A DNA stretch of 64,000 nucleotides from Clostridiaceae bacterium (GTDB lineage Bacteria; Bacillota; Clostridia; Clostridiales; Clostridiaceae). Positions 35,780 to 45,600 of the stretch are shown here, piece after piece. Every line of letters starts with the position of its first letter. The first letter of the stretch is position 1. The DNA lies in the NCBI GenBank assembly GCA_902363375.1, contig CABIZX010000001.1, positions 558,001 to 622,000 of the forward strand. Direction: 5' to 3'. The notes under the pieces were generated by a model that searched no databases, was not told the origin of the DNA, and worked only from the letters and a program-made list of their open reading frames with translations. The position numbers and the translations under genes are program-made.

Positions 35780-36781
35780 ATGAGTTTTACACAAAAAGTA
35801 TGGAAATTAGCACAGAAAGAAATGAAGACAATAGTACTTCCAGAGGGTGAAGAAGAAAGAAACTTAAAGGCTTCAGAAATTATCCATAAAAATAAAATTG
35901 CTAAAGTTGTATTAGTAGGAAATGAGGCTAAGGTTAAGGAAAATGCTAAGAATTTTGGAGTAAATATTGATGGAATTGAAATTGTAGACCCAGAAGTATC
36001 TCCTAAAACAGCAGAATATGCGAAAGCATTTTATGAACTTAGGAAGAATAAAGGTGTAACAGAAGAAAAAGCATTACAAACAGTTAAAGATCCAGTATAT
36101 TATGGAACAATGATGGTTAAATTAGAAGATGCCGATGGATTAGTTTCAGGAGCAGTACATAGCACAGGTGATTTATTACGTCCAGGACTTCAAATTATAA
36201 AAACAGCTCCAGGAATAAAGGTAGTTTCAAGCTTCTTCGTTATGGAAGTTCCAAACTCACCATATGGAGATAATGGTACTTTATTATTTGGAGATTGTGC
36301 AGTTAACCCAAACCCAACATCAGAAGAGCTTGCATCAATAGCTATAAGTACAGCAGAAAATGCAAAAGCTCTATGTGGAATAGACCCAAAAGTTGCAATG
36401 TTATCATTTTCAACTATGGGAAGTGCTAAACATGAAAATGTAGATAAGGTTGTTGAGGCTACAAGAATGGCAAAAGAAGCTAGACCTGATCTTGCAATAG
36501 ATGGGGAATTACAATTAGACGCTGCTATAGTTGGTAAAGTAGCAAGCCTTAAAGCTCCAAATAGCACAGTAGCTGGAAATGCTAATGTTTTAATATTCCC
36601 AGATTTACAAGCAGGAAATATTGGATATAAGTTAGTTCAAAGATTTGCAGGAGCTGAAGCTATAGGACCAGTATGCCAAGGGTTTGCAAAACCAATAAAC
36701 GACCTTTCAAGAGGATGTAGTGTAGATGATATAGTAAATGTTGTAGCAATTACAGCAGTACAAGCGCAAAATAACAAATAA
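35780..36781 (+). CDS. pta: Phosphate acetyltransferase
   Basis: Converts acetyl-CoA and phosphate to acetyl phosphate, the first step of acetate fermentation. The 333-residue short-form enzyme (no N-terminal regulatory domain) has VLPEGEEERNLKASEII near residue 17, DADGLVSGAVHSTGDLLRP near 116, FGDCAVNPNPT near 171 and the C-terminal VCQGFAKPINDLSRGCS. GAAAGGGG precedes the ATG. ackA follows, completing the ATP-yielding pathway. The G+C content is slightly higher than that of neighbours, as expected for a highly expressed gene. Confidence 0.97.
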   Translation: MSFTQKVWKLAQKEMKTIVLPEGEEERNLKASEIIHKNKIAKVVLVGNEAKVKENAKNFGVNIDGIEIVDPEVSPKTAEYAKAFYELRKNKGVTEEKALQTVKDPVYYGTMMVKLEDADGLVSGAVHSTGDLLRPGLQIIKTAPGIKVVSSFFVMEVPNSPYGDNGTLLFGDCAVNPNPTSEELASIAISTAENAKALCGIDPKVAMLSFSTMGSAKHENVDKVVEATRMAKEARPDLAIDGELQLDAAIVGKVASLKAPNSTVAGNANVLIFPDLQAGNIGYKLVQRFAGAEAIGPVCQGFAKPINDLSRGCSVDDIVNVVAITAVQAQNNK

Positions 36782-36876
36782 ATACCAAAAATATGATGTT
36801 GATTTAATCAAAAATATAATGTAATCTAATATAATGATATATTAATATATTACATATGTGTCAGGAGGAAATGAGA

Positions 36877-38073
36877 ATGAAAGTATTAGTAATAAACTGT
36901 GGAAGTTCTTCATTAAAGTATCAATTAATAAATATGGAAACAGAAGAGAGCTTAGCACAAGGATTAGTTGAAAGAATAGGAATCGAGGGTTCAATTCTAA
37001 CTCAAAAAGTTCCAGGAAAAGATAAATATATAATAGAGCAGCCAATGGCAGATCACAAAGATGCAATAAAATTAGTTTTAAATGCATTAGTTGATGCTAA
37101 TCATGGTGTTATATCTTCAATGGAAGAAATATCAGCCGTAGGACACAGAGTTGTTCACGGAGGAGAAAAATACTCAGAATCTGTAGTAATAGATGATGCG
37201 GTTATGGAAAGTCTAGAAGAATGTGTAAAACTTGCACCACTTCACAACCCAGCAAACATAATCGGAATCAATGCTTGTAAGAGCTTAATGCCAAATACTC
37301 CAATGGTTGCAGTATTTGATACTGCTTTCCATCAAACAATGCCAAAAACAGCTTATATGTACCCACTACCATATGAGTTATATACTAAATATGGCATAAG
37401 AAAATATGGTTTCCACGGAACATCACATAAATATGTATCAGCAGAATGTGCTAAATTAATGGGTAAAGACATAAAAGATGTTAAAATCATAACTTGTCAC
37501 CTTGGAAATGGAGCTAGTTTGGCTGCTATAAAAGATGGTCACTGTGTAGATACAAGCATGGGCTTCACTCCACTTGAAGGAATAGCTATGGGAACTAGAT
37601 GCGGAAACATTGACCCAGCTATAGTTACATTCTTAATGAATGAAGGAAAGATGACAGCTAAAGAAGTCGATAATCTAATGAACAAACAATCAGGAGTTCT
37701 TGGATTATCAGGAGTAAGTAGTGACTTTAGAGATATAGAAGATGCTGCTAAAGAAGGCAATGAAAGAGCAATTCTTGCTTTAGATGTATATAACTATAGA
37801 GTAAGAGAGATGATTGGTGCTTATGCAGCAGCAATGGGCGGAGTAGATGCAGTTGTATTTACAGCAGGGCTTGGAGAAAACGCTATAGAAACTAGAGCAA
37901 ATATATGCAAAGGCTTAGAATTCTTAGGAATTGAAATAGATGATGCTAAGAATAATGTAAGAGGAAAAGCTACAGAAGTAAGCAAAGATGGAGCTAAAGT
38001 AAAAGTATTTGTTATTCCTACAAACGAAGAATTAGTAATAGCAAGAGACACTAAAGAACTTACTTCAAAATAA
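36877..38073 (+). CDS. ackA: Acetate kinase
   Basis: Transfers phosphate from acetyl phosphate to ADP. The ATG at 36877 gives the canonical start [24 protein letters not shown] at 36863-36868 is eight bases before it. An ATG at 36856 in frame would place that ribosome site inside the gene. The 398-residue protein contains [10 protein letters not shown] near residue 147, [11 protein letters not shown] near 177 and [14 protein letters not shown] near 205 of the ASKHA fold. It lies 95 bases after pta and probably shares its transcript. Confidence 0.97.
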   Translation: MKVLVINCGSSSLKYQLINMETEESLAQGLVERIGIEGSILTQKVPGKDKYIIEQPMADHKDAIKLVLNALVDANHGVISSMEEISAVGHRVVHGGEKYSESVVIDDAVMESLEECVKLAPLHNPANIIGINACKSLMPNTPMVAVFDTAFHQTMPKTAYMYPLPYELYTKYGIRKYGFHGTSHKYVSAECAKLMGKDIKDVKIITCHLGNGASLAAIKDGHCVDTSMGFTPLEGIAMGTRCGNIDPAIVTFLMNEGKMTAKEVDNLMNKQSGVLGLSGVSSDFRDIEDAAKEGNERAILALDVYNYRVREMIGAYAAAMGGVDAVVFTAGLGENAIETRANICKGLEFLGIEIDDAKNNVRGKATEVSKDGAKVKVFVIPTNEELVIARDTKELTSK

Positions 38074-38146
38074 TTGATTTATTGCATTTTTGAGTAAAGA
38101 TTTCAAGTTTTAATCTTAAGGAAAAAATATACATGTGTAAATTGCC

Positions 38147-38175
38147 TTGACTTTTATCGGCAGAATTTATATAAT
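38147..38175 (+). promoter_or_regulatory. Strong promoter of the yceD-rpmF unit
   Basis: TTGACT at 38147-38152, exactly 17 bases, then TATAAT at 38170-38175. Confidence 0.85.
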
Positions 38176-38219
38176 AACTTGTGTTTGAATGATATAGATA
38201 TTTAACTTAAGGAGGGAAG

Positions 38220-38270
38220 TTGGAGCTTTACTCAAGCTATGCATTTTGCATTATATATAACTATTCTTAG
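38220..38270 (+). other. Possible 16-codon leader reading frame before yceD
   Basis: A good ribosome site AAGGAGGG (38209-38216) is followed not by the conserved yceD start but by TTG at 38220, giving a 16-codon frame that stops at TAG 38268-38270. yceD starts at 38317 by homology. The leader could be translated and influence yceD, or the ribosome site may serve an unrecognised N-terminal extension of yceD from ATG 38239 (13 bases from GGAG at 38222). Confidence 0.35.
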
Positions 38271-38316
38271 TTATATGAGAAAAAACAGGTATATTATGTT
38301 TTTTCAGAGTGTTGTT

Positions 38317-38817
38317 ATGATTATAAATATAAAAGAGTTAAATGATAAGAACCATGAAAGAAAGAATATAAATATCGAGATTGAAATAGATAAATTTTTC
38401 GATGGCAGTGAAGTGGTAAAATACTCCAAACCTATTAAGTTTGATGGGTTTTTACGTCGCAAAAAGGAAGTTATGGAACTTATTGGCGATGTAGATACTG
38501 AAGTATTATTAAATTGCTCTAGATGTACTAAAGCTTTTCCTTATGAAGTAAAGATACATATAGAGGAAGAAATATCAAACACTGATGATTGTGAGATTAT
38601 CTCAACCAATACTGAGAATATAGATATTTATGAAATTATTGAAAACAGTATTATCCTTGAATTACCTATTAAAAGAGTATGTAAAGAGGATTGCAAAGGC
38701 TTATGCCAGACTTGTGGGAAAGATTTAAATTTAGGACAATGTTCTTGTACTGATTTTTATGTAGACCCTAGACTTGAAAAGCTATCACAAATGTTTTCTA
38801 ACCATAAGGAGGTGTAA
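38317..38817 (+). CDS. yceD: YceD family protein (DUF177)
   Basis: Small protein linked throughout bacteria to ribosomal protein L32 and implicated in 23S rRNA accumulation. The core starts [17 protein letters not shown], as in relatives, and ends with the family cysteine block [17 protein letters not shown] near residues 120-138, after an earlier CSRC. The reading frame stays open back to ATG 38239, which would add a 26-residue hydrophobic extension without known counterpart; no convincing ribosome site stands before ATG 38317, so the start is uncertain. rpmF follows after two bases. Confidence 0.85.
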   Translation: MIINIKELNDKNHERKNINIEIEIDKFFDGSEVVKYSKPIKFDGFLRRKKEVMELIGDVDTEVLLNCSRCTKAFPYEVKIHIEEEISNTDDCEIISTNTENIDIYEIIENSIILELPIKRVCKEDCKGLCQTCGKDLNLGQCSCTDFYVDPRLEKLSQMFSNHKEV

Positions 38818-38819
38818 TA

Positions 38820-39002
38820 ATGGGAAATCCAGCTAGAAAATTTTCAAAAGCAAGAAGAGATTCAAGAAGAGCTCAAACTTTTAAACTTGGCTTACCAGGA
38901 ATAGTAGAGTGTCCTCAATGCCACGAAATGAAGCTTGCTCACAGAGTTTGTAAGAACTGTGGTTACTACAAAAATAGAGAAGTTGTTTCAACTGAGGAAT
39001 AG
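38820..39002 (+). CDS. rpmF: 50S ribosomal protein L32
   Basis: The 60-residue protein has the N-terminal [18 protein letters not shown] and a zinc site CPQC near residue 32 and CKNC near 45. AAGGAGGTG precedes the ATG, overlapping the end of yceD. A terminator follows closely. The yceD-rpmF-plsX order ties ribosome synthesis to lipid synthesis as in many bacteria. Confidence 0.97.
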   Translation: MGNPARKFSKARRDSRRAQTFKLGLPGIVECPQCHEMKLAHRVCKNCGYYKNREVVSTEE

Positions 39003-39004
39003 GA

Positions 39005-39034
39005 AGAAAGTCGATAGACTTTCTTTTTATTTTT
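39005..39034 (+). terminator. Terminator after rpmF
   Basis: AGAAAGTC-GATA-GACTTTCT (39005-39024) followed by TTTTATTTTTTT. Confidence 0.92.
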
Positions 39035-39107
39035 TTATGTGGAAATTTTAATAAAAAAAATATATAATGTATTTAAATATTTTAAAATGATGAAAGGGAT
39101 TAGTAGT

Positions 39108-40121
39108 ATGAAAGTTGTAGTTGATGGAATGGGTGGAGATAATTCACCTGAAGCTATAGTAGAAGGTTGTGTTCTTGCACAAAAAGAATATAATATAGAT
39201 ATAATAATAACAGGTAAGGAAGAACTTATAAAAAGAGAATTAAAAAAGTATGAATATAATAAAGATAGAATAACTATTGTAAATGCTGAGGAAGTTATTT
39301 CAACTAATGAGGCTCCGGTGAAAGCATTAAAAACTAAAAAAGACTCATCCCTTGTTAAAGCATTAGAACTAGTTAAAAACAATGAAGCGGATGCTATTGT
39401 ATCTGCTGGAAGTACAGGAGCTTTCTTAGCTGGGTGTACTCTTATTGTAAAGAGAATTAAAGGTATAAGCAGACCAGCACTAGCTCCAGTTATGCCAGGG
39501 AAAAATGGTCCATTTATGATAATAGATGTAGGAGCAAATGCAGATTGTAAGCCCCATTACTTAACTCAATTTGCTCGAATGGGCAAGGTATATTTTGAAA
39601 ATGTATTAAATGTTAAAAATCCTACAGTTGGGCTCGTTAATATAGGCTCGGAAGAAGAAAAGGGAAATGAGCTTACAAAAGAAGCTTATCAGCTTTTGAA
39701 GAAAGAGAATGTTAACTTCATAGGAAATGTAGAGCCAAGAGAAATTCCTAAAGGAGAAGTAAATGTACTTGTATGTGATGGGTTTGTAGGTAATACTGTA
39801 TTAAAGATGTATGAAGGAGTTGCAGAAACTATACTAGGAGAACTTAAGAGTGAAATTATGAGCTCTATTACCACTAAAATAGGTGGGTTATTATTAAAAC
39901 CTGTATTTAGACGATTTAAAAAGCACTACGACTATAAGGAGTATGGTGGATCGATATTTTTAGGAGTTGATGGTATCTGTATAAAGGCTCATGGAAGCTC
40001 TGATGCTAAAGCTTTAAAGAATGCAATTAAGCTTTCTAAAACTTATTATGATACAAAAGTATTGGAGAAAGTTAAGGATGCTTTTAGGGATGAAAATGAA
40101 AGTTTAAAAATAAATGAATAA
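39108..40121 (+). CDS. plsX: Phosphate acyltransferase PlsX
   Basis: Makes acyl-phosphate from acyl-ACP for phospholipid synthesis at the membrane surface. The 337-residue protein starts [17 protein letters not shown], and has [13 protein letters not shown] near residue 99, [19 protein letters not shown] and [16 protein letters not shown] near 221. The frame is open upstream to 39039, but AAGGG at 39094-39098 fits ATG 39108 and homology starts there. A TATAAT at 39063-39068 with TGGAAA 17 bases before may be its promoter. Its usual partner plsY is not in the window; acpP follows. No fapR gene precedes it. Confidence 0.96.
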   Translation: MKVVVDGMGGDNSPEAIVEGCVLAQKEYNIDIIITGKEELIKRELKKYEYNKDRITIVNAEEVISTNEAPVKALKTKKDSSLVKALELVKNNEADAIVSAGSTGAFLAGCTLIVKRIKGISRPALAPVMPGKNGPFMIIDVGANADCKPHYLTQFARMGKVYFENVLNVKNPTVGLVNIGSEEEKGNELTKEAYQLLKKENVNFIGNVEPREIPKGEVNVLVCDGFVGNTVLKMYEGVAETILGELKSEIMSSITTKIGGLLLKPVFRRFKKHYDYKEYGGSIFLGVDGICIKAHGSSDAKALKNAIKLSKTYYDTKVLEKVKDAFRDENESLKINE

Positions 40122-40169
40122 AACTTTGTAGATTTAGTATATTATAATATAGTATTTATAAATAAACAG

Positions 40170-40198
40170 TTGATTATTATGCAATATGCTATTATATT
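40170..40198 (+). promoter_or_regulatory. Promoter of acpP
   Basis: TTGATT at 40170-40175, a 17-base spacer and TATATT at 40193-40198, giving acpP its own high-level start. Confidence 0.6.
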
Positions 40199-40237
40199 AA
40201 ATAGTGATATTATATTGAATTTTAGGAGGTAAATAAA

Positions 40238-40468
40238 ATGTTTGAAAAAATAAAAGCAAAAATAGCGGAGCAACTAAGTATAGATGAAGATGATATAACT
40301 ATGGACTCTGGATTTGTTGATGATTTAGGAGCAGATTCATTAGATTTAGTTGAATTAATTATGGCATTAGAAGAGGAATTTGACATGGAGATCCCTGATG
40401 AGGATGCAGAAAAAATAACTACTGTAGGAGATGTAGTTGACTATATTAAATCACGAGTAGATGAATAG
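40238..40468 (+). CDS. acpP: Acyl carrier protein
   Basis: Acidic 76-residue carrier for fatty-acid synthesis; the phosphopantetheine attachment serine is S34 in [13 protein letters not shown]. The four-helix length is exact. AGGAGG is nine bases before the ATG. A strong terminator follows. It sits between plsX and rnc, as in many Firmicutes; the coenzyme A genes coaBC and coaD elsewhere in the window supply the precursor of its prosthetic group. Confidence 0.97.
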   Translation: MFEKIKAKIAEQLSIDEDDITMDSGFVDDLGADSLDLVELIMALEEEFDMEIPDEDAEKITTVGDVVDYIKSRVDE

Positions 40469-40475
40469 AATCAGC

Positions 40476-40506
40476 AGGTTCCGTAGAAATGCGGAACCTT
40501 ATTTTT
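40476..40506 (+). terminator. Terminator after acpP
   Basis: AGGTTCCG (40476-40483) pairs with CGGAACCT (40492-40499) around TAGAAATG, then TATTTTT. Confidence 0.92.
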
Positions 40507-40516
40507 AGATTTATTC

Positions 40517-40546
40517 TTGAATTTATTTAGAAAATAAATTTATAAA
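40517..40546 (+). promoter_or_regulatory. Promoter of rnc
   Basis: TTGAAT at 40517-40522, an 18-base spacer and TATAAA at 40541-40546. Confidence 0.5.
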
Positions 40547-40607
40547 TCAAGATAGTTGAATTGTTTAGATAAATTGAAGAATAAACCTTTATGAAAGAGG
40601 TAAAAGA

Positions 40608-41306
40608 ATGAAGATATTAAAAAATACATTAGAATTAAAAGAAAAGCTAGGAGTTGAGTTTAAAGATATAGCTTTATTACAAACAGCTATAACACATAGC
40701 TCCTATGCAAATGAGAGAAATACAGAGTTTAATGAGCGATTAGAATTCTTAGGGGACACAGTATTAGAATTAATTATATCAGAATATTTATTTGCTAATC
40801 ATACCAATGAAACAGAAGGATATCTTACCAAGGTAAGGGCATTAATTGTATGTGAAAATTCTTTGTTTGAGATTGCTAAAACTTGGGAGTTGGGAAAATA
40901 CATATATATGAGTAAAGGCGAAGAGTTAACTGGCGGAAGAATAAGGATGTCAATCTTAGCTGATGCTGTAGAGGCAATAATAGCTGCAGTATATCTAGAT
41001 GAAGGTCTTAATACAACTAGAGAGTTCGTTCTTAAGAATTTTAAAATTATAATAGATAAAGCTGTTAAAAATGAGATAATTTTAGACTATAAAACAAAGT
41101 TACAAGAAATATTACAAAAAAATGGTGATGTAGATATTTATTATAATCTTATTAAATTTGAAGGCCCGCCGCATAGAAGAGAGTTCTTTGTGGAAGTTCT
41201 CATTAATGGAGACTCTAGAGGAAATGGTTCTGGATATAGTAAAAAGGAAGCTGAACAAATGGCAGCTAGAAAAGTACTAATTAAAAGGGGAGATATTAGT
41301 GAGTAA
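40608..41306 (+). CDS. rnc: Ribonuclease III
   Basis: Cleaves double-stranded RNA, including the rRNA precursor. The 232-residue protein has the catalytic signature ERLEFLGDTVLELI near residue 43 and the second acidic cluster DAVEAIIAAVYLDEG near 116, then a C-terminal double-stranded RNA-binding domain (about 160-228) ending in SKKEAEQMAARKVL. GAAAGAGG precedes the ATG. It overlaps the next gene by eight bases. Confidence 0.97.
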   Translation: MKILKNTLELKEKLGVEFKDIALLQTAITHSSYANERNTEFNERLEFLGDTVLELIISEYLFANHTNETEGYLTKVRALIVCENSLFEIAKTWELGKYIYMSKGEELTGGRIRMSILADAVEAIIAAVYLDEGLNTTREFVLKNFKIIIDKAVKNEIILDYKTKLQEILQKNGDVDIYYNLIKFEGPPHRREFFVEVLINGDSRGNGSGYSKKEAEQMAARKVLIKRGDISE

Positions 41307-42381
41307 AAATCATTATATAATACCTATATTTGTTCCTCACATAGGGTGTCCGCATACCTGTGTATTCTGCAATCAAGATAGTATTACGGGAGATGCAGGT
41401 GTTGCAGGAAGCACAGGAAATGTAGATGGACCATATGTAAAAAGAATTATAGATGAATATTTAGAAACTATAGATAGTAATAATGCTATAATTGAAGTAT
41501 CATTTTTTGGTGGAACATTTACAGGGATCAATATGTGCATTCAAAGAGAATTACTATCAGTTGCACAAAGTTATAAAAAAACAGGAAAAATTAAATTCAT
41601 TAGACTATCTACTAGACCAGATTATATAGATAATAAAATTTTAGATCATCTTAAAAGTTTTGATGTAGATATTATAGAATTAGGAGTTCAGTCTTTAGAT
41701 GAGGAAGTTTTACATAAATCAGGTAGAGGCCACAGTGTAGAAGATGTAGAAATTGCATCTAAATTAATAAAAGAGTATGGATTTACATTAGGGCATCAAA
41801 TAATGCTAGGGCTCCCAGGTGATACTAGAGAAAAAGATATGGAAACGGCTAGAAAAAGTATTTCTATTGGACCTAATATTTGTAGGATATATCCATCATT
41901 AGTTATTAAGGAAACACCTATGGAGAAACTTTTATTAGAAGGTAAATATAAGCCATATACATTAGAAGAGGCTGTAGAGATAAGTAAAATAGTATATGGA
42001 ATGATGGAAGGAAATGATATAAAGGTTATTCGTATAGGACTTCAGCCTACTGAGGAGATTAGTGCAGATGGAGATGTAATAGATGGACCTTTTCATCCTG
42101 CTTTTAGAGAGCTTGTAGAGAGTTCTATATATTGTGATATAATTTATGATTATTATAAAGACAAAGAAGTAGATGAGTATAAAATATACATAAATCCTAA
42201 AGATGTATCTAAGCTCTATGCTAATAAAAAACAATACTTTAATGAGCTTGTAAAAAGGTTATGTATTTCCGAGATATTGGTAGTTCAAGAATGTAGTGTG
42301 GAAAGATCATCCATAGGCTTTTACAATGCTGGAAAGTTAGATATAATTAATCAAAAGGAATATTTTAAACATAAATATTAA
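41299..42381 (+). CDS. Elp3-like radical SAM protein
   Basis: A 360-residue radical SAM enzyme: CPHTCVFC near residue 18 (C-x3-C-x2-C) and FFGGTFTGI near 68, then LGVQSLDEEVL and HQIMLGLPGDT, as in the COG1243/Elp3 group. Unlike true Elp3 it is short and shows no acetyltransferase domain at the C-terminus, so tRNA modification is only suggested by family. It starts at GTG 41299 with AAGGGGAGA upstream and overlaps rnc. This gene between rnc and smc is a constant feature of clostridia, annotated there as elongator protein 3 or simply radical SAM protein. Confidence 0.85.
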   Translation: MSKNHYIIPIFVPHIGCPHTCVFCNQDSITGDAGVAGSTGNVDGPYVKRIIDEYLETIDSNNAIIEVSFFGGTFTGINMCIQRELLSVAQSYKKTGKIKFIRLSTRPDYIDNKILDHLKSFDVDIIELGVQSLDEEVLHKSGRGHSVEDVEIASKLIKEYGFTLGHQIMLGLPGDTREKDMETARKSISIGPNICRIYPSLVIKETPMEKLLLEGKYKPYTLEEAVEISKIVYGMMEGNDIKVIRIGLQPTEEISADGDVIDGPFHPAFRELVESSIYCDIIYDYYKDKEVDEYKIYINPKDVSKLYANKKQYFNELVKRLCISEILVVQECSVERSSIGFYNAGKLDIINQKEYFKHKY

Positions 42382-42513
42382 GTAAAATTTATACTTAGAA
42401 CAAAAGTGACTTTTTCATACAGTTTATTTGATATGATTTATATTTTAAAGTGTTCTGCTATAGAGACTTTCTTAATGCAGGATGCTTATTAATTAACGTA
42501 AGGAGTGAATTCT

Positions 42514-42621
42514 ATGAGAATGACTAAGAAAAAAAGAGAAAAGTATATTAAAATCATAACTACTGGTATATGTGTAGTTATGGTTGTAGCACTTATTTTA
42601 CCTATTATTTTAGGAGCTTAG
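42514..42621 (+). CDS. DUF4044-like single-span micro-protein (35 aa)
   Basis: A very short gene with an excellent ribosome site, AAGGAG at 42500-42505, eight bases before ATG. The product begins MRMTKKKREKYIKII, a strongly basic cytoplasmic end, then one hydrophobic span (CVVMVVALILPIILGA) that reaches the C-terminus. The architecture resembles the DUF4044 family of small Firmicute membrane proteins of unknown role. It stops 12 bases before smc, so the two are probably cotranscribed. The family assignment is from pattern only. Confidence 0.7.
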   Translation: MRMTKKKREKYIKIITTGICVVMVVALILPIILGA

Positions 42622-42633
42622 GAGAGTGAATAG

Positions 42634-45600
42634 ATGTTCTTAAAATCTATTGAGATAAGAGGATTTAAGTCCTTTGCAGATAAGACAGAGCTTACATTCA
42701 AAGAAGGAGTAACTGTAGTTGTAGGCCCCAATGGAAGTGGAAAGAGTAATATTTCAGATGCTGTTAGGTGGGTTCTAGGAGAGCAAAGTATTAGAAATCT
42801 TAGAGGAGACAAGATGGAAGATGTAATATTTGCAGGTACTCAATATAGAAAGCCTGTAGGTCTTGCTCAAGTTTCTCTAACTTTAGATAATAGTGATTCT
42901 GATTTAGATATACCTTATTCTCAAGTAACGGTGGCTAGAAGATTATATAGGTCTGGAGAAAGTGAGTATTTAATAAATAATACAATATGCAGATTAAAAG
43001 ATGTACAAGCTTTGTTTATGGATACAGGTATTGGTAAAGAGGGGTACTCTTTAATAGGACAAGGTAAAATTGATGCAATCTTAAGTGCAAAGTCAGAGGA
43101 TAGAAGAAAGTTATTAGAAGAAGCTGCCGGCATAGTAAAGTACAAAACGAGAAAAGAAGAAGCAGAGAAAAGACTTGATAATACAGAACAAAATCTTGTT
43201 AGGATCAATGATATTATCTCTACATATGAAGAAAGACTTCCTGCTTTGGAAGTGGATTGTGAAAAAGCAAAAATATTTTTAGAAGCATCAGAAGAAATAA
43301 AAGTAAAGGAAGTTAATATAATTATAGATTTCCTAGAAAAGACTAAGACTAACATAGAAAAATATAATAGCACAATAGAAGAAATAAATATAAATTTAGA
43401 GGGATTGCAGAAGGAAAAACAAGAATTAAAAAAATCTCATGAAAAGGTAAATAAGGAGTTAGAGACTTTAGATAATACCCTAGAAGAGAAGAAGAAAATT
43501 TACTATGAAAGTCAAAGTAAGCATCAAGGTGTACTTGGAGATGTTAAACTCTTTGAAGAAAAAATACTACACTTGGAAGAGACCGTAAGTAGGCTAAATA
43601 AAGAAGTATTACAAAAAAATCAGTATATTGAAGAAGCTGAATTGAAAGTAGAAAACCAAAGAAAGAGCATTGCTCTTTTAAAAGAAGAAGAAGCCGACAT
43701 AAATAATAAAATATCCATGAAAGAAATAGAACTTTCTAATATTTTGAATAGTGTAGTAAATGATAATGATAAGCTAAAGGAATTAGAAGAAGGAAAATTT
43801 AGGTACTATAATAATATAAATTCTAAAACTAGTGAAATAGATATTTTAAAAAACAATATTCAAATTAGTAGTGAAAGTATAGAAAATTTAATATTAGATA
43901 TTCAAACCTTCAAGAATTCCATATTAATAAATAATAAGACGAAGGATCATTTAGTAGAAGAAGAGAATAAGGCTAGTATTGATATTGCTAAATATGAAGA
44001 AGAAGTTAAAGAAAATAGGAAACAGATATCTAAGTGTAAGCATGATTTAGAGGGATTAGAGAAAAAATTAAAGGAAATAGTAAGAGAGCAAGGTAATAAA
44101 GAAGCTAGATTAAACGCATTAATAACTTTAGAGAATTCATATGAAGGATATAACAGATCTGTAAAACTTCTTATGCAGCATATCGAGAATAGTAATGAGT
44201 ATAAAACTAATGAAGATTGTTATGTGCTTGGAGATATAATAAAGGTTCCAAAGAGAGTTGAAAGGGCAATAGAAATTGCCATGGGTGCGAGCATATCTAA
44301 TATTGTTACGAGAAATGAAGTTATAGCTAAAAATCTTATTAATTATTTAAAAAGCAGCAAGATAGGAAGAGCTACATTTATGCCTATAAATATAGTTAAA
44401 GGCAAGAATTTAGTAGTAGATAAGACTGTAGCGGATGCAAAAGGCTATATAGGTATAGCTAGTGAGCTTATAAAGTTTGAAGACAAGTTTAAGGGTGTTA
44501 TAGATCAGGTTTTAGGAAAAACTCTTGTGTGCGATACTATGGACAATGGATTACATATATCTAAAATAAGTGGATATAAATATAGAATTGTTACCTTAGA
44601 TGGAGAGGTATTTAATCCGGGAGGATCTTTAACAGGTGGTAGTTATTCTAAGAATGCTAATGTTATTGGTAGAAAGAGAGAGATTGAAGAACTAACAAAG
44701 GAAGTAAAAGAAAGTCAAGGAATAGTAGCTAATAAAAATGAAGAAATAAAAGAAATTAATGTTAAGATTAAAGAGTTAGATGATAGAGGGCTCAACTTAA
44801 GGGATGAGATACATTATGAGAATATTAACATTACAAAGATTAAAGGAGAAATTTCTAAAGTTACTGAAGAAAAATTTAGAAATAAAAGAGAGCTTCAAAG
44901 AGCTACTGATAACTTGAATAAGGAAAAAGAAAAAATAAATACTTTAAATTCTAGATTAACTTTTTCAGAAAAAGAATTGTCTAAGCTTAGAGAAGAAGCA
45001 ATAGAGTTAGAAAAACAGTATGAAGAACATAGTATTAAGGCTAAAGATAAAAATTTATATATAGATGGAATTAAAGATGAATTAACAACTATAAAGATAA
45101 ATAAAGCAAAACTTTTAGAGGTTATAAGTGGGCATATTCAAGAGCTTGATAGAATAAAACAAGGAATAGATATTGAAAAAAGATTAATTGAAAGCAATTT
45201 AAAAAATATAGAGGCATCTACTTTAGCTAAGGAGGAGTATAGCCTTAATATAGTTAAAAGCACTGAAAATGCTAAGGATATTATTAAGTTACTTAAAGAA
45301 TTAGAACAATTTTTTGATGAAACTCAAATAGAAAAGTTAAAGATAAAAGAAAATATTCCTATTATAACTTCAAAAATTGAAGATGTTGATTTACAATTAG
45401 ATAAATTAGAAAAAGAAGTTTATAAAAATCAAATTTCTTTAACAAAAATTGAAGCTGAGAATGAAACACTTTTGAAGAAGCTCAATGAGGAATATAATCT
45501 TACCTTTGCAGAAGGACTAACTTTTAAGCTAGAAGGTTATGATATAAGTGTACTAAAAAATCAAGTTTTAGAACTAAAGAAGAAAATAAGTGAGCTTGGT

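Noticed and set aside
42921..43373. 150-codon minus-strand frame inside smc
   Set aside because: Antisense shadow of the SMC head and coiled-coil coding sequence, rich in Ser/Leu/Phe with no ribosome site or family resemblance.
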